A stretch of DNA of 64,000 nucleotides from Sabethes cyaneus (Eukaryota; Arthropoda; Insecta; Diptera; Culicidae). Position 1 is the first letter of the stretch. Each line of letters begins with the position of its first letter. This document shows positions 48,176 to 58,582 of the stretch, piece after piece. The stretch spans positions 175,556,411-175,620,410 of the forward strand of contig NC_071354.1 in the NCBI RefSeq assembly GCF_943734655.1. Direction: 5' to 3'. The notes under the pieces are model-generated. The model was not told the origin of the DNA. It made no database searches and was given only the letters and a program-made list of their open reading frames with translations. The translations under genes and the position numbers were made by a program.

Positions 48176-50547
48176 ATGATTTTTTCTATCGCCTGTTTCT
48201 CAGAGATGGCTGAACCGAATCGTTCGCTATTACTTTTGTTTAAAAGGTATTATTGTCTAGTAGATCACTATTGAGTTGCTTCGTGACACGACGTTTCGTT
48301 TAAAAGTTATAGGCAAAAATGTGAAAAATACGTGACACGGGTTTCTCTAGAACTACATGACCGATTTCAACTATCTTAGTATCAAATGAAAGCCCTTATT
48401 AAAGCTAAATTATTCAGAAATTTTTAATTGAAAACAAACAAGTAGTTTAAAAGTTATGCTTAAAAAACCTGTTTTGACAAGGTAATAATTATCGCCTGTT
48501 TCTTAGAGATGGCCAAACCGATTTATGCGCTATTAGTCTCATTTGAAAGATAATATATGCTAATAGATCACTATTGAATGGTTTTTTGATTGGACGTTTA
48601 ATTTGAAAGTTATGAGCAACCGTATACACCACACCAAAATTAACAATAATTTATAATGATTTTAACCAAGATAATTTACCTAATTTCAATTATTTTAATA
48701 TCAAACGAGAGGTTTTGACACTACGAATATATATGCAAAATTTCATAAGAATTGGTTGTACCGGTCAAAAGATATTAACCCTCAAACACTCGCGCCAACT
48801 TTTGCAACACAGTTACTCGCGCGCACTATAACCCCAAACCAAAGAAAACGTGCGCACTAGAGGTTTGACTGGGAAAACTTGGTTTTAGGTTTATCGAACC
48901 TTTAGAATAGTTTCTTGAAATTAAAAGCTCTATCGTCTGGTGGAATCTAAATTTTGACTAATCCCCCTAAAAGTGAAATAAAAAAAATTATTTTTTTTTC
49001 AGTGTCAATATAACACATTGATGTGCTCTGCAAAGTTATAGAGCATATTATTACAAGAAATTTTGCTAGAGACAGTAACCTTCCATCTCTGCAGCTAAGA
49101 TAGAAAAATCTTATTTATTGTATATGAATTTGTAAACTCAGTTTTTATATTTTTGCTCTTTTTGTAATTGTTGTATGACTTTTTATATTACAAAATTGTA
49201 CAAATGATAAAAATACACAACTTTGCTGAATATAGTATACCTCTAAGTTTGCTTGTTTAGGAACTGTAGAACTTTGATTATAAAAAATATCTTAATTTTG
49301 ACTACGAATTACTCGACTACCAGCAGACGGATACATTTTAAACATTTTACATTGGCTAGTTTTGCTGCCTACAGACACCATTTTTCCATATGAAGAAACG
49401 AGAGAAAATTCCACTTGGGGTCAATTGCGGTACACCTCGCATGCTGATTGTTTCGTTTCTGTGATGGCGGTTTATGCTGATCTATTTTTCCAACAATTTA
49501 AATTATTAATGCATTGAATAATTATGACATTTTGCTCAGAATAAGTTTATTGAAGAATATTCGTTAGTTAAACAACGATTTGTAACTTTATAACAATATG
49601 GCGTTGAAAAACCTACACGTGTTGTACAAAATACAACAGCGTGAGTAACCGAAGGTTAATAAAAATTGATTAAAATTATTCAAGAAAACTCTATTGATGT
49701 GAATCAAATAGAATGGCATTACAGGAAATTATGCATAGTTCAAAAACCTATAAACTAGACCTTTACTAGGCAATGTATATGTTAAAGAATAAGATTTCCT
49801 CTTACAACTTACTTTTATTTGCACTTACTCAAATTAATAACAACTTACTTATCCTTACTCAGCAATTACATGAAAAAAGGATCTATCAAAATTTAAAAGT
49901 GTTCCTATTTTGTTCAAAATTTGTAAACTTATTCAATTTTTAAAATTTTTATGTAAACCAACGCATAACGCAACGTTAACCAATAGATGAATTATGTTCC
50001 GAAAACGTGTCGATTTCTATCTCAAATACCAAGTAAGACCGTATAACAAAGGTTCCTTTCACCACTAGGTGGATTAAATCGGGTTTTTTGTTTGAAAGCC
50101 AACAAAATTATCTAGTGTTTGACCCATCCTTTTCTTGATATTGTAATTTTTGTATTTTTTAGAAATGTTTAATGTCAATTTTTTCGCTTAAAAACCATAC
50201 TTTTATGTATCAATGTCCGTCATTTTGTTATGTGTTCGGATTCTAAAAAAGGATGGATCAAACACGAGATAATTAAATGTTCTTTCATGTCGTTTTGGAA
50301 TTTTTCAATTCGGATAAGCCCCCAGCGCCAACCCATGGTACCGCAATTCATGGGTTTTTTGAACGACTATCTTCAAGGAGCCGTAGGGGCAAGGGGAAGA
50401 GGTTCCCTTATGAAAACAAAATTGCAAATATTAGTATAAAATGCAATGTTTCGAATGCTAAAAACCCGATTCAATTTGCCTTTCGCGTTATCGAGAAAAA
50501 ATATTTGAAATTAGGTAAAAAATATGGTGTAAAAGGTACTATGTCCC
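47764..50547 (+). mobile_element. TTAA-flanked MITE copy A, interrupted by T-run copy 4
   Basis: The ends GGGGGCATAGTACCTTTT and, inverted, GGGACATAGTACCTTTT are flanked by TTAA at 47760-47763 and 50548-50551. Subtracting the 2059-bp T-run insertion leaves 725 bp, matching the 727-bp inverted copy at 52120-52846. TTAA duplication suggests mobilisation by a piggyBac-type transposase; none is encoded here. Confidence 0.88.
48025..50083 (+). mobile_element. T-run element, copy 4 (2.06 kb), insertion site proven
   Basis: Starts ACCTTTGTTATACTATAACAAAGG after T5; the right palindrome arm lost two bases. It has (TG)n near 48143-48175 and ends GTATAACAAAGGT plus a 30-base tail, followed by T6. It lies inside TTAA MITE copy A. 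The corresponding uninterrupted position in copy B (about 52582-52588, read on the minus strand) is GATTC-T7-GTTTC. This fixes the element borders and shows it entered a T-run. Confidence 0.92.
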
Positions 50548-50551
50548 TTAA

Positions 50552-52115
50552 AAAAGAGCTATTTATCGTCATTGGCATTTAGCACAAAACCTGTTACACT
50601 TAAATTTTTCAATTGGATTTTACGTATTTGTTTTAGCACGAAGCAAAAGTGTAATCTATATAATCTATATAAGTAATCTATATAAGTAGAGCAAAATTTT
50701 CCCAATTTGTTCGCCTTATGTAAAAAAAATCCCAAATTATGCTAAACGGGACAATTCTTGTATCATTAAAAGTAATGCTCAGAAGAATGAAACAAGTTAT
50801 TTGAGAATACAATTCTGAAGATTTATATATAGCTTTATTGTATAGGAAACTCTAATATTGGAACTTCGAATTGAGTTACGAAGCTAATATTCCAAACTCT
50901 ATTTAAAGTGGTTATCCCTGCTTAACTATCTACAGGCAACATCGTAAAAATGGTTGGAATCAAAATTTTGGACAAATAACGTCCTGTATTTTCCATATAA
51001 ATACAGCAAAAAGTTTTGCTGTAAGTTTAAGTTTTGACAAAACTCAGATGAGAAATAGTTTAAACACGTTAATCAAACATATACCAAAGCTTCAAAACAC
51101 CTTTAGCGCGCTGACCGAAAACCCTAAGGCCAATAAAATTCAACCGGATCCTGTAGTCACAAAATCAGACTCGTCTGAGTAAAAAGGAGCAGCCACTTCT
51201 GATGGTTAAGAACGTCAACTTCCTCACCCTCGTGAAACTTTGTGATGCCCAACCATCCTACAAAACTATCCGGTTTGGCAATAAAATCATCTGTGCGGAT
51301 TTAGAAATTAGGTAAAGGCCTGGATAATGATATGGTGCAAAAAATATAAAATTTAGATCAATATCTGGACCATTTTCGAACTGGATATGCCTAAAAAAAT
51401 AATATTGTATTTGATAATTTTCTAAATAGTTTAGTTAAAATAATTATGAGGCTCAGAATGAAGTAAAATTAGGCCATTACAAATATTTTATAAAGTTTTT
51501 GTCCTTCCGGTGTTGGGCCACTGAAGGGGGGGAACAAAGTAAATTTTTTAATCGAGCAAAAAACATGGGTTTTAAGCAATTTTATTTAAAGTTTAAGCGT
51601 GAAATCAAATCTGTTCTTGCTTTTAATATATACGTTATTATTTTCCATGCAAAAATGTACGAAAAGAAGACAAAAACGAGAGAATTTTTTTGGACGATTT
51701 TCGGAAACTCCGAATTCGAATTTCCATTTCTGTTTCGTGCTAGAAGTGTTAAGTACACTCATTTTTCGAGTTTTTCAGGCTGTAGAGCACACGGACAATT
51801 GATTTTATACTCATAGCCTACAAATTTTTTTTAGCCCCCCGGTTTTTCAAGCCAATTTCCAAAGGCCCCCCCCCCTTTGACAAAAACTTGGGGTGACAAA
51901 AACTTAAAAAATATTTTGCAAAGACCTTATATTCCGCCGATAAGTAAGCAGGTTGACTTCACATCACCTTTTGATCGATTGACAGATAGATTAAAAATCA
52001 GTTTAGTAAAATATTCAAAATCATGCAACCCGACTAACGTTGTACTACGTCATCCGTGGTCGCATCTTATACACAAACCCTCTGATTTTTTTTCTTAGGG
52101 GATGTAAAGTTTTCT
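50552..52115. other. Anonymous interior of the TA-flanked element
   Basis: AT-rich and without recognised genes. C-rich runs occur near 51835 and 51866. Around 52040-52090 a 50-base piece (TACTACGTCATCCGTGGTCG, ACACAAACCCTCTGATTTT) matches the right border of the element at 36491. Confidence 0.5.
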
Positions 52116-52119
52116 TTAA

Positions 52120-52846
52120 GGGGGCATAGTACTTTTTACACCATATTTTTTGCCTTATTTCAAATATTTTTTTCTTGATAACGCGAAAAGCGAATCGATT
52201 CGGGTTTATTGCTTGCTAAACATTACACTTTATACTAATATTTGCAGTTTTGTTTGCATATGTGAACCTCTTCCCCTCTCTCCTACGGCTCCTTGAACAT
52301 GATCATTCGAAAAAAACATGATTTGCGGTACCATGGATTGGCGCTGGGGGGCTTATCCGAATTGAAAAATTCCAATACGATATGAAAGAATATTAAATTA
52401 TCTCGTGTTTGACCCATCCTTTTTTTAAAATTCGAACGCATAACAAAATGGAGGACATTCAAACATAAAAGTAAGGTTTTTAGCCGAAAAAATTGACTTT
52501 AAACATTTCTAAAAAATACAAAAATTGTAATATCGAAAAAAGGATGGGTCAAACACTAGATAATTTTGTTAGCTTTGAAACAAAAAAAGAATCATGAGAA
52601 TTGCTTCAGCCGTTCTTGAGATATTTATGGTACCGACTTTCAAAACCTGGTTTCGAGAAAAACGACGTTGAAGTTTTTATTCGCTGTGTAATCGCTCCAG
52701 ACATGCGCGGTACAAATAGCTGTAACTTTGTCAATTTTTGGAATTCATCGAAATGACTTGAAACACATATGGTCAAAATGTTAATCTTTCGAAATAATCA
52801 ATAAAAAAATTTCGATTTTTTTACATTGAAAAAGTACTATGCCCCC
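52120..52846 (-). mobile_element. TTAA-flanked MITE copy B, uninterrupted
   Basis: Inverted relative to copy A. Termini GGGGGCATAGTAC and GTACTATGCCCCC are flanked by TTAA at 52116-52119 and 52847-52850. Interior text matches copy A in reverse complement, including CCAGACATGCGCGGTACAAA and GGTACCATGGATTGGCGCTG. Non-coding. Confidence 0.9.
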
Positions 52847-52931
52847 TTAAGCACCTCTCCCCTCAGACTTGTGAGAAAATTAATACCTCCTTGTCCACCG
52901 AAATTGAGTGACCGTGAGATCTAAAATATTC

Positions 52932-52985
52932 AACTGTACCAGATAGAAAATAGGAAGGTTCACCTATTTTCTATCTGGTACAGTT
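52932..52985. other. Perfect 23-bp hairpin with 8-base loop
   Basis: AACTGTACCAGATAGAAAAT continues to an arm of 23 bases (52932-52954), repeated exactly inverted at 52963-52985 across the loop AAGGTTCA. It could be a terminal palindrome of a deleted element or a pre-miRNA-like hairpin; nothing adjacent decides. Confidence 0.85.
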
Positions 52986-53080
52986 CTTCATCGACTATCA
53001 TTTAAAATTAAAACCTAGTATCTAACCTTACCTTTAAACCTAGTAGAATTACCAAGTCTAATTTTTGCAAGCACCATTTA

Positions 53081-53373
53081 CAGTATGCTTTCGAATTTGA
53101 CAACTAATGCGTGTCGCCTATGTTGCCAAAATCGAAACCGTGGCAAAATCTAGACCATTTTTTAACTGAAAAAATTGCATATAAATGTGTCAAAAATTGA
53201 ATAATTACCACTAATTAACGAATTTTTCACGATTGCAACGGTTTTATATTCAAAATGTTCGACAGAGGCTGTCGCAAACTTTTAGATACTTTGCAGTAAT
53301 ACGTAGTCCTACGTCAGTAAAAGTCTGACCTTTCGAAATATGTAGTCACTAAATAAAAACTCAAACCCCACTG
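53081..53373. mobile_element. pogo-like fragment related to 19325-20242
   Basis: The left end CAGTATGCTTTCGAATTTGA is preceded by TA. GCGTGTCGCCTATGTTGCCA and ACGTAGTCCTACG are shared with the element at 19325, including an uninterrupted version of the site where the LINE fragment landed there. The right end is uncertain; CCACTG followed by TA at 53369-53375 is a candidate. Confidence 0.65.
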
Positions 53374-54071
53374 TACTTGATAAACTACGTTTAATATAAG
53401 TTATACTACATATTTTTAATGAATGGTTTAAATTTTTGAAACTAATAGGCGACATAATTTTTTTATGACGTAGAAATCGTTTCAACTATATCTGAACAAC
53501 AGGTAATAATAAATTCCCAATATACAAATGTCACACACAGATACATACATAACGCATATCAAGTCACTGAAACATTGTTCAATTGTTGGGCTGACATAAA
53601 AATAAGACCCTCGGCGACTGTGACTGATTTCAAATTTTTCAACCGACTTTCATACCTTTCTAACAGAGTATAAGAAAGGTAAAAGCTGTTCAACCTTGTG
53701 TCCTATTAATAAATAACAGTAGTATAGTTGTACTATTAAAAAAAAATTCTTTGTTATTATTTTGTTCATTTACATGGAAGAAACTATAACAATCCAAATT
53801 TAGGTCCATTTCAAAATCAAAAATAGGTCCAATTCAAGATCATGTTGGGTCCATTCAAGATCAAAAAAAGGCTTTGGCAAAAAACGATATATTTAATAAA
53901 AGTTTCATCAATTATACATTTTTAAAGTACTGATAATGTAGAAAAAAGGTGGTACTTTCCAACAAATAGTAACATCACCACATATTATTTATAAATGACG
54001 AGTAAATTGAGCAGGAGTGCGAGTGGTGGTGTTAAAAAGCGCTAAATAGGTCCATTCAAGATCAATTACCC

Positions 54072-54255
54072 TACTTCTATTTTGTTCAAATTGTGTAAGC
54101 ATATTCAATTTCCAAAATTTTTATGTAAACCAACGCACAATGCAACGTTAACTAATAGATGAATTAGGTTCCGAAGACGTGTCGATTTCTATCTCAAATA
54201 GCAAGTAAGACCGTATAACAAAGGTTCCTTTCACCACTAGGTGGATTAAATCAGG
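54072..54255 (+). mobile_element. T-run element, copy 3, right part
   Basis: Resumes copy 3 exactly where 45590 stops: CTTCTATTTTGTTCAAATTG, then ACCAACGCACAATGCAACG, GTCGATTTCTATCTC, GTATAACAAAGGT and the CCACTAGGTGG tail, followed by T5. The full length without the insertion is about 2.06 kb. Confidence 0.9.
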
Positions 54256-54965
54256 TTTTTCATCGTTTTATTGCCTACTTGCCATCGTTTTTTCGCCATA
54301 TCTCTATCATCTATTCGTAGTCTTTTCGTCTCTCTTTTGTCGCCTTTTCTTCATCTTACTGTTGTCTTTTCGACGCATTTTCGTCCTATTTTCCCCAGTT
54401 AAAATGAAAGATTAATTACACTTTTATGATTGTTTTTATGACCAAAGTTGTTCCAAAATACAATGAAACTCAAAATTTTGCTATGGTTGTTATCTCTTTG
54501 TTGTCTGTTCTTTGTATTCGTCGTCTTTCGTTGTGTTTTTGTAGTCTTTTTTTTGTCTTTTTACCATTTATTCATCGTAAATTAGTCGTCTGTTCGACTT
54601 CTGTTTTTGACATTTCTGTCGCTCTTTATGACGGCTTATTTGCCCCCTTTTCGGATACTATTGTCTTAGCTTTTCTACATATTTCTGTCCTATATTTATC
54701 TTCTTCTCTTCTTCTTTTTTGCATGTTTTGTCTTCTTTTTATCTATTTTGCTTCTGTCGCTTTTTGGCGACTTTCTGTCGGTTTTATGGTTTTATGTTAT
54801 TATAGATTTATGGTTCAGCTTATTTTCGTTGTCTTTTTGTCAACTTTTCAACGTACATTCGCATTTTGTCGCATTTTTGACGTCTTCACGCTGTAGGTTC
54901 ACCATCTCTACATTTTTTTCGAATTAGCGTCATCTTTTCGTCGTTATTTTGCTGTGTTTTCGGGA
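54256..54965. repeat. T-rich degenerate satellite block
   Basis: Rightmost block of the T-rich array (CGTCTTTTCGTC-like). The frame 54426-54896 is compositional. The LINE at 54977 is joined to its right edge. Confidence 0.75.
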
Positions 54966-54976
54966 AGCTATGTTCA

Positions 54977-56911
54977 ATGTCGTTCGTTCCTGCTCCACGC
55001 ACTCGCAGAAAACCACCGTGGTCGAATCATCAACTTCGTGAGCTGAAACGCTTACGAGCTGCCGCATTGAAACGATACATCAACTGTCGCAACCCGTTTA
55101 CAAAGCGTGAATTCAACTTCGCTAGTAGCAGTTACCGGACATTAAATCGTCATCTTTACTCAAAATATGTGCAGCGTAAGGAAACAGATTTGAAGCGTAA
55201 TCCAAAAAGCTTTTGGCACTTCATGAACGAAAAACGCAAAACAAGTGGGCTACCGACAAGCATGTTCCTTGACACAAAAGTAGCTGAGTCTCGTGAAGCG
55301 ATTTGCAATTTGTTTGCTGACCATTTCTCTACAGTGCTTAAAATTGACCCTGCCAGTGATCAATCTATCAATTTGGCATTGAGATTTGTGCCCAGTGACG
55401 CTATTGATTTTAGAGTCATCAGTTTTACTGTGGAAGGCGTTTTATCTGCAATTCGGAAATTGAAATGTTCCGTAGCGGCTGGACCTGATGGCATTCCTTC
55501 AATCGTATTCAAGAAATGCGCTGACTCTATAGCAATACCCTTGACCATCATTTTTAATGCGTCACTATCGCAGGCGAAGTTTCCCGAAAGGTGGAAAGAA
55601 TCCACAATGTTTCCTATTCATAAAAAAGGAGATAAGCGTGATATCACCAACTATCGTGGGATTACCTCGTTGTGTGCTGGATCCAAACTTTTGGAAATTT
55701 TAGTAGGAGACGTACTTTTCGTTGCAGTCAAATCATACATCTCGCCTGCTCAACATGGTTTCTTCAAAGGCAGGTCAATTAATACAAATCTTGTCGAATT
55801 CTCATCGCTATGTATCAAGGCTATTGAAGACGGATACCAAATGGATACCATATACACTGATCTTAAAGCAGCCTTCGATCGTGTTGATCACCGACTACTG
55901 TTGGCTAAAATCAATCGCTTGGGTGCTTGTTCACATTTCGTTGGATGGCTGAAATCCTATCTGGTGAATCGCAAACTAAATATTAAGCTGGGTTCGTTTC
56001 GCTCCTACAGTTTTTGTAACAATTCCGGAGTACCTCAGGGGAGTAACCTGGGACCACTACTGTTCTCAATATTTTTTAATGATGTTTGCCTGCTTATACC
56101 TCATGCCTGCAAACTTTTGTATGCTGATGATCTGAAGATGTTCATCAGGGTTAAATCAACAGAAGACTGTCAGGAGTTGCAGCGGTTAGTGAAGCTGTTC
56201 GAGGACTGGTGTTGTTGGAATCAACTAGTAATTAGTGTACAGAAATGTTGTGTTATTTCCTTCACGCGCAAGAAAACGGTTATTGGATGGGATTACAAAA
56301 TCGGCGGCTGCTCTCTTGAAAGAGTAAAAGTGGTTAAAGATCTTGGAGTCTTGCTAGATTCGCAGTTTTCATTCAGAGACCATTACTCGAGCATCATTAC
56401 CAAAGCTAACAGGAACTTAGGTTTTATTAAAAGAGCCGCCAGTGGTTTCCGAGACCCCTACTGTCTGCGATCGCTATATTACGCACTTGTTCGTTCAATT
56501 TTGGAAACAGGATCAGTAGTTTGGAGCCCTTATGCAAGCTGCTGGACAAATAGAATTGAGGCTATCCAATCTCGGTTCGTAAGATTTGGTTTACGATTGC
56601 TTCCGTGGAATGACCCAACACGCCTGCCACCGTATGAGGATCGCTGTCGTTTATTCGGAATGGAGACCTTACAGCGTCGTCGCAACTCAGCCAGAGCTTT
56701 ATTTGCGGCCAAACTATTGCTCGGAGACATCGATTCACCGCCACTTCTAGAGCAGATCAATCTGAACGTGCCAGTTGTACTCCTAAGATCCAGAGAGTTC
56801 TTGAGACTGAATTTCAGACGGACGAACTACGGTAGAAATGATCCTGTTTATGCTATTTTTTGTGAATTTAATAATGTGTACCACTTGTTTGATTTTTCTC
56901 AATGTGCGTAA
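54977..56911 (+). CDS. Jockey-like LINE ORF2 fragment: reverse transcriptase, 644 codons open
   Basis: This encodes the RT part of a non-LTR retrotransposon ORF2, which copies its own RNA at a nicked target. The N-terminal linker (about residues 1-150) has RRKPPWSNHQLRELKRLR and NPKSFWHFMNEKRK. The RT spans about residues 160-460: CSVAAGPDGIPSIVFKKC, FPERWKESTMFPIHKKGDKR, YTDLKAAFDRVDH (motif A Asp), GVPQGSNLGPLLFSI (motif B) and LLYADDLKMFI (catalytic YADD). A thumb and C-terminal region follow (LLPWNDPTRLPPYEDRC). No stop or frameshift occurs across 644 codons and catalytic residues are present. The endonuclease domain is absent, so the copy is 5'-truncated; the ATG at 54977 is simply the first available. 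The 3' end has a CAATAA tail. Related relics lie at 30340 and 31850. Confidence 0.88.
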   Translation: MSFVPAPRTRRKPPWSNHQLRELKRLRAAALKRYINCRNPFTKREFNFASSSYRTLNRHLYSKYVQRKETDLKRNPKSFWHFMNEKRKTSGLPTSMFLDTKVAESREAICNLFADHFSTVLKIDPASDQSINLALRFVPSDAIDFRVISFTVEGVLSAIRKLKCSVAAGPDGIPSIVFKKCADSIAIPLTIIFNASLSQAKFPERWKESTMFPIHKKGDKRDITNYRGITSLCAGSKLLEILVGDVLFVAVKSYISPAQHGFFKGRSINTNLVEFSSLCIKAIEDGYQMDTIYTDLKAAFDRVDHRLLLAKINRLGACSHFVGWLKSYLVNRKLNIKLGSFRSYSFCNNSGVPQGSNLGPLLFSIFFNDVCLLIPHACKLLYADDLKMFIRVKSTEDCQELQRLVKLFEDWCCWNQLVISVQKCCVISFTRKKTVIGWDYKIGGCSLERVKVVKDLGVLLDSQFSFRDHYSSIITKANRNLGFIKRAASGFRDPYCLRSLYYALVRSILETGSVVWSPYASCWTNRIEAIQSRFVRFGLRLLPWNDPTRLPPYEDRCRLFGMETLQRRRNSARALFAAKLLLGDIDSPPLLEQINLNVPVVLLRSREFLRLNFRRTNYGRNDPVYAIFCEFNNVYHLFDFSQCA

Positions 56912-57058
56912 AGTTTCAAAAAAACCTTGAAGAATTTTAACTTGTCCGTGTGATGTAAATAGTAGTAGTTCTAGTTTTAATTTTTATTCATGTAGACGAG
57001 ACTTGTCCGATGGATTAATAAACAATAACAATAACAATAACAATAACAATAACAATAA
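56912..57058 (+). mobile_element. 3' UTR and (CAATAA)n tail of the LINE
   Basis: A short non-coding 3' region ends with about six CAATAA units at 57022-57058. Simple-repeat tails of this kind mark the 3' end of some non-LTR retrotransposons. I found no convincing target duplication pairing this end with the 54.96-kb junction. Confidence 0.7.
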
Positions 57059-57393
57059 TTCTTTACTATTCTTTTCGTTTCTTTCTCTTGGATGAACTAT
57101 ATTAGACTCTTCCTTATCAGCTTTTAAAGAATTGAGTTATGCTTTCCAGGATGTTGTTCAATGCGTATAGCATATTCGTGAATTTTTTTAACTGAAACAA
57201 ATTTTCAACCTTTTCCGTAATGGTTATGAAAATCTATGGATACGAGCATTTTCATATGAGCATTCATAGGTCCGACCAAATACCTAAGTCCACAGAAGTA
57301 CGAATAAATCCTAAGATCTGGCATCACTGCTAGTCATATATCTACAGCATAATTGATTTCGCTTTTCTTTGTACCGTATATCAGCTAGTGTAT

Positions 57394-58424
57394 CCCGTAT
57401 ATCCCGTCTACAATTCCATTATTCAGCTACAGAACTCATTCGATCCTATCTCACAGGAAGGACTCAATCTGTGATTTGCGGTAATAGGCACTCGAGTAAA
57501 CTGGCTGTGACATCAGGGGTGCCACAGGGGTCCGTTCTTGGTCCTCTACTTTTCTCTATTTACATTAACGATTTACCTAATGTCCTTCGGCACTGTAGTG
57601 TGCAAATGTTTGCAGATGATGTCCAGCTGATTTGTATCAATCCCAACGTCACAATAGAAGAGTTGATCGGGCTTATCAATCATGATATTCAACATGTAGT
57701 TGATTGGGCGAGAAGCAACTCTTTGAAGCTGAATCCTGCTAAAACCAAAGTAATGCTGTTTGGACCAAGGCGCGTACCCATATCGACACTTCCAGGAGTT
57801 ACAATTGAAGGTTACCAAATTGAGCTAAGTAGTGAGTCCAATAACCTTGGGCTTGTATTTCAAGACAACCTTCAGTGGGATAAAGCGGTTTCTGTACAAT
57901 GTGGCAAAATTTATGCCTGTCTCCGTACACTGAGGGCAACATCGTACTATCTACCTCAAGGGACTAAGATGCAGCTGTTCAAGTCCTTGATTTTACCACA
58001 TTTTACGTTTTGTGACATTGTGCACCTAAACATGAGTGCTGCCATGACTTCGAAATTGGAAATAGCTTTGAATGACTGCGCTAGATTCATCTTCAACATA
58101 GATCGGAGAACCTCAGTACGTCATCTGCAGAAACAGCTTTTGGGATGTCCTTTCCGGTGTTTTTATGCCTTAAGATCGTGCTTGTTTCTGCGCAAGGTTT
58201 TAAAACAACGAGCTCCAAACTACATCTTCACTAAGCTGACGGCATCGCATAGTCGTAGAACTAATAACTTGGTGGTTCCCGTGCATTCTACATCGAAATA
58301 TGGCGAAACTTTCTTCGTGAGGAGTGTGGTATACTGGAACATGTTACCTCCTGAATTGAAGCTACTTGATTCGGAAGTGCTGTTCAAGAAAGGCTGCTTG
58401 TCATTTTTCAATCAGAGAGATTAA
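57394..58424 (+). CDS. Second LINE ORF2 fragment: reverse transcriptase C-terminal half
   Basis: Frame open from before the element (first in-frame start-like codon at 57369) to TAA at 58424. Native LINE sequence begins at about 57394. It shows ATELIRSYLTGRTQSV, GVPQGSVLGPLLFSIYIND (RT motif B), MFADDVQLI (catalytic FADD) and SNSLKLNPAKTKVMLFG. The thumb and connection domain follow, ending FKKGCLSFFNQRD. RT motifs upstream of B, including the motif A Asp, are missing through 5' truncation, so it cannot be active although no stop interrupts it. It is clearly a different family from the ORF at 54977 (FADD versus YADD, different C-terminus). Confidence 0.88.
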
Positions 58425-58574
58425 AGAAGAAGAGTTTGTGTTTGTGTAATGTTTATAGAAGGATTTGTGTTGTTAGTTTAGTTTAAATCATAATACTCAC
58501 GTAAATGACTTTCTAAAAGACTTTGTCTTATGTCATGTATTTAAAGTAAATAAATAAATAAATAAATAAATAAA
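57394..58574 (+). mobile_element. 5'-truncated LINE insertion with TAAA tail and target duplication
   Basis: Flanked by the 8-bp direct repeat TAGTGTAT (57386-57393 and 58575-58582). The 3' end carries about seven TAAA units (58546-58574). This defines the insertion and explains why the reading frame extends a few codons upstream into unrelated sequence. Confidence 0.82.
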
Positions 58575-58582
58575 TAGTGTAT

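Larger units (their letters stand above)
45591..54071. mobile_element. 8.48-kb TA-flanked element with mirrored subterminal motif arrays
   Basis: It splits T-run copy 3; TA stands at both junctions (45589-45590 and 54072-54073) while copy 2 has the uninterrupted site as TG. Four motif copies of the type TGATCTTGAATGGACCTA lie at the left (45594-45612, 45622-45639, 45981-45998, 46003-46021). Four inverted copies lie at the right (53801-53819, 53824-53842, 53846-53863, 54047-54064). The interior is largely occupied by other insertions: a Helitron, two TTAA MITEs, T-run copy 4 and a pogo-like fragment. The remaining native sequence shows no transposase. The TA duplication suggests Tc1/mariner-type integration, but the class is undetermined. 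Confidence 0.75.
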
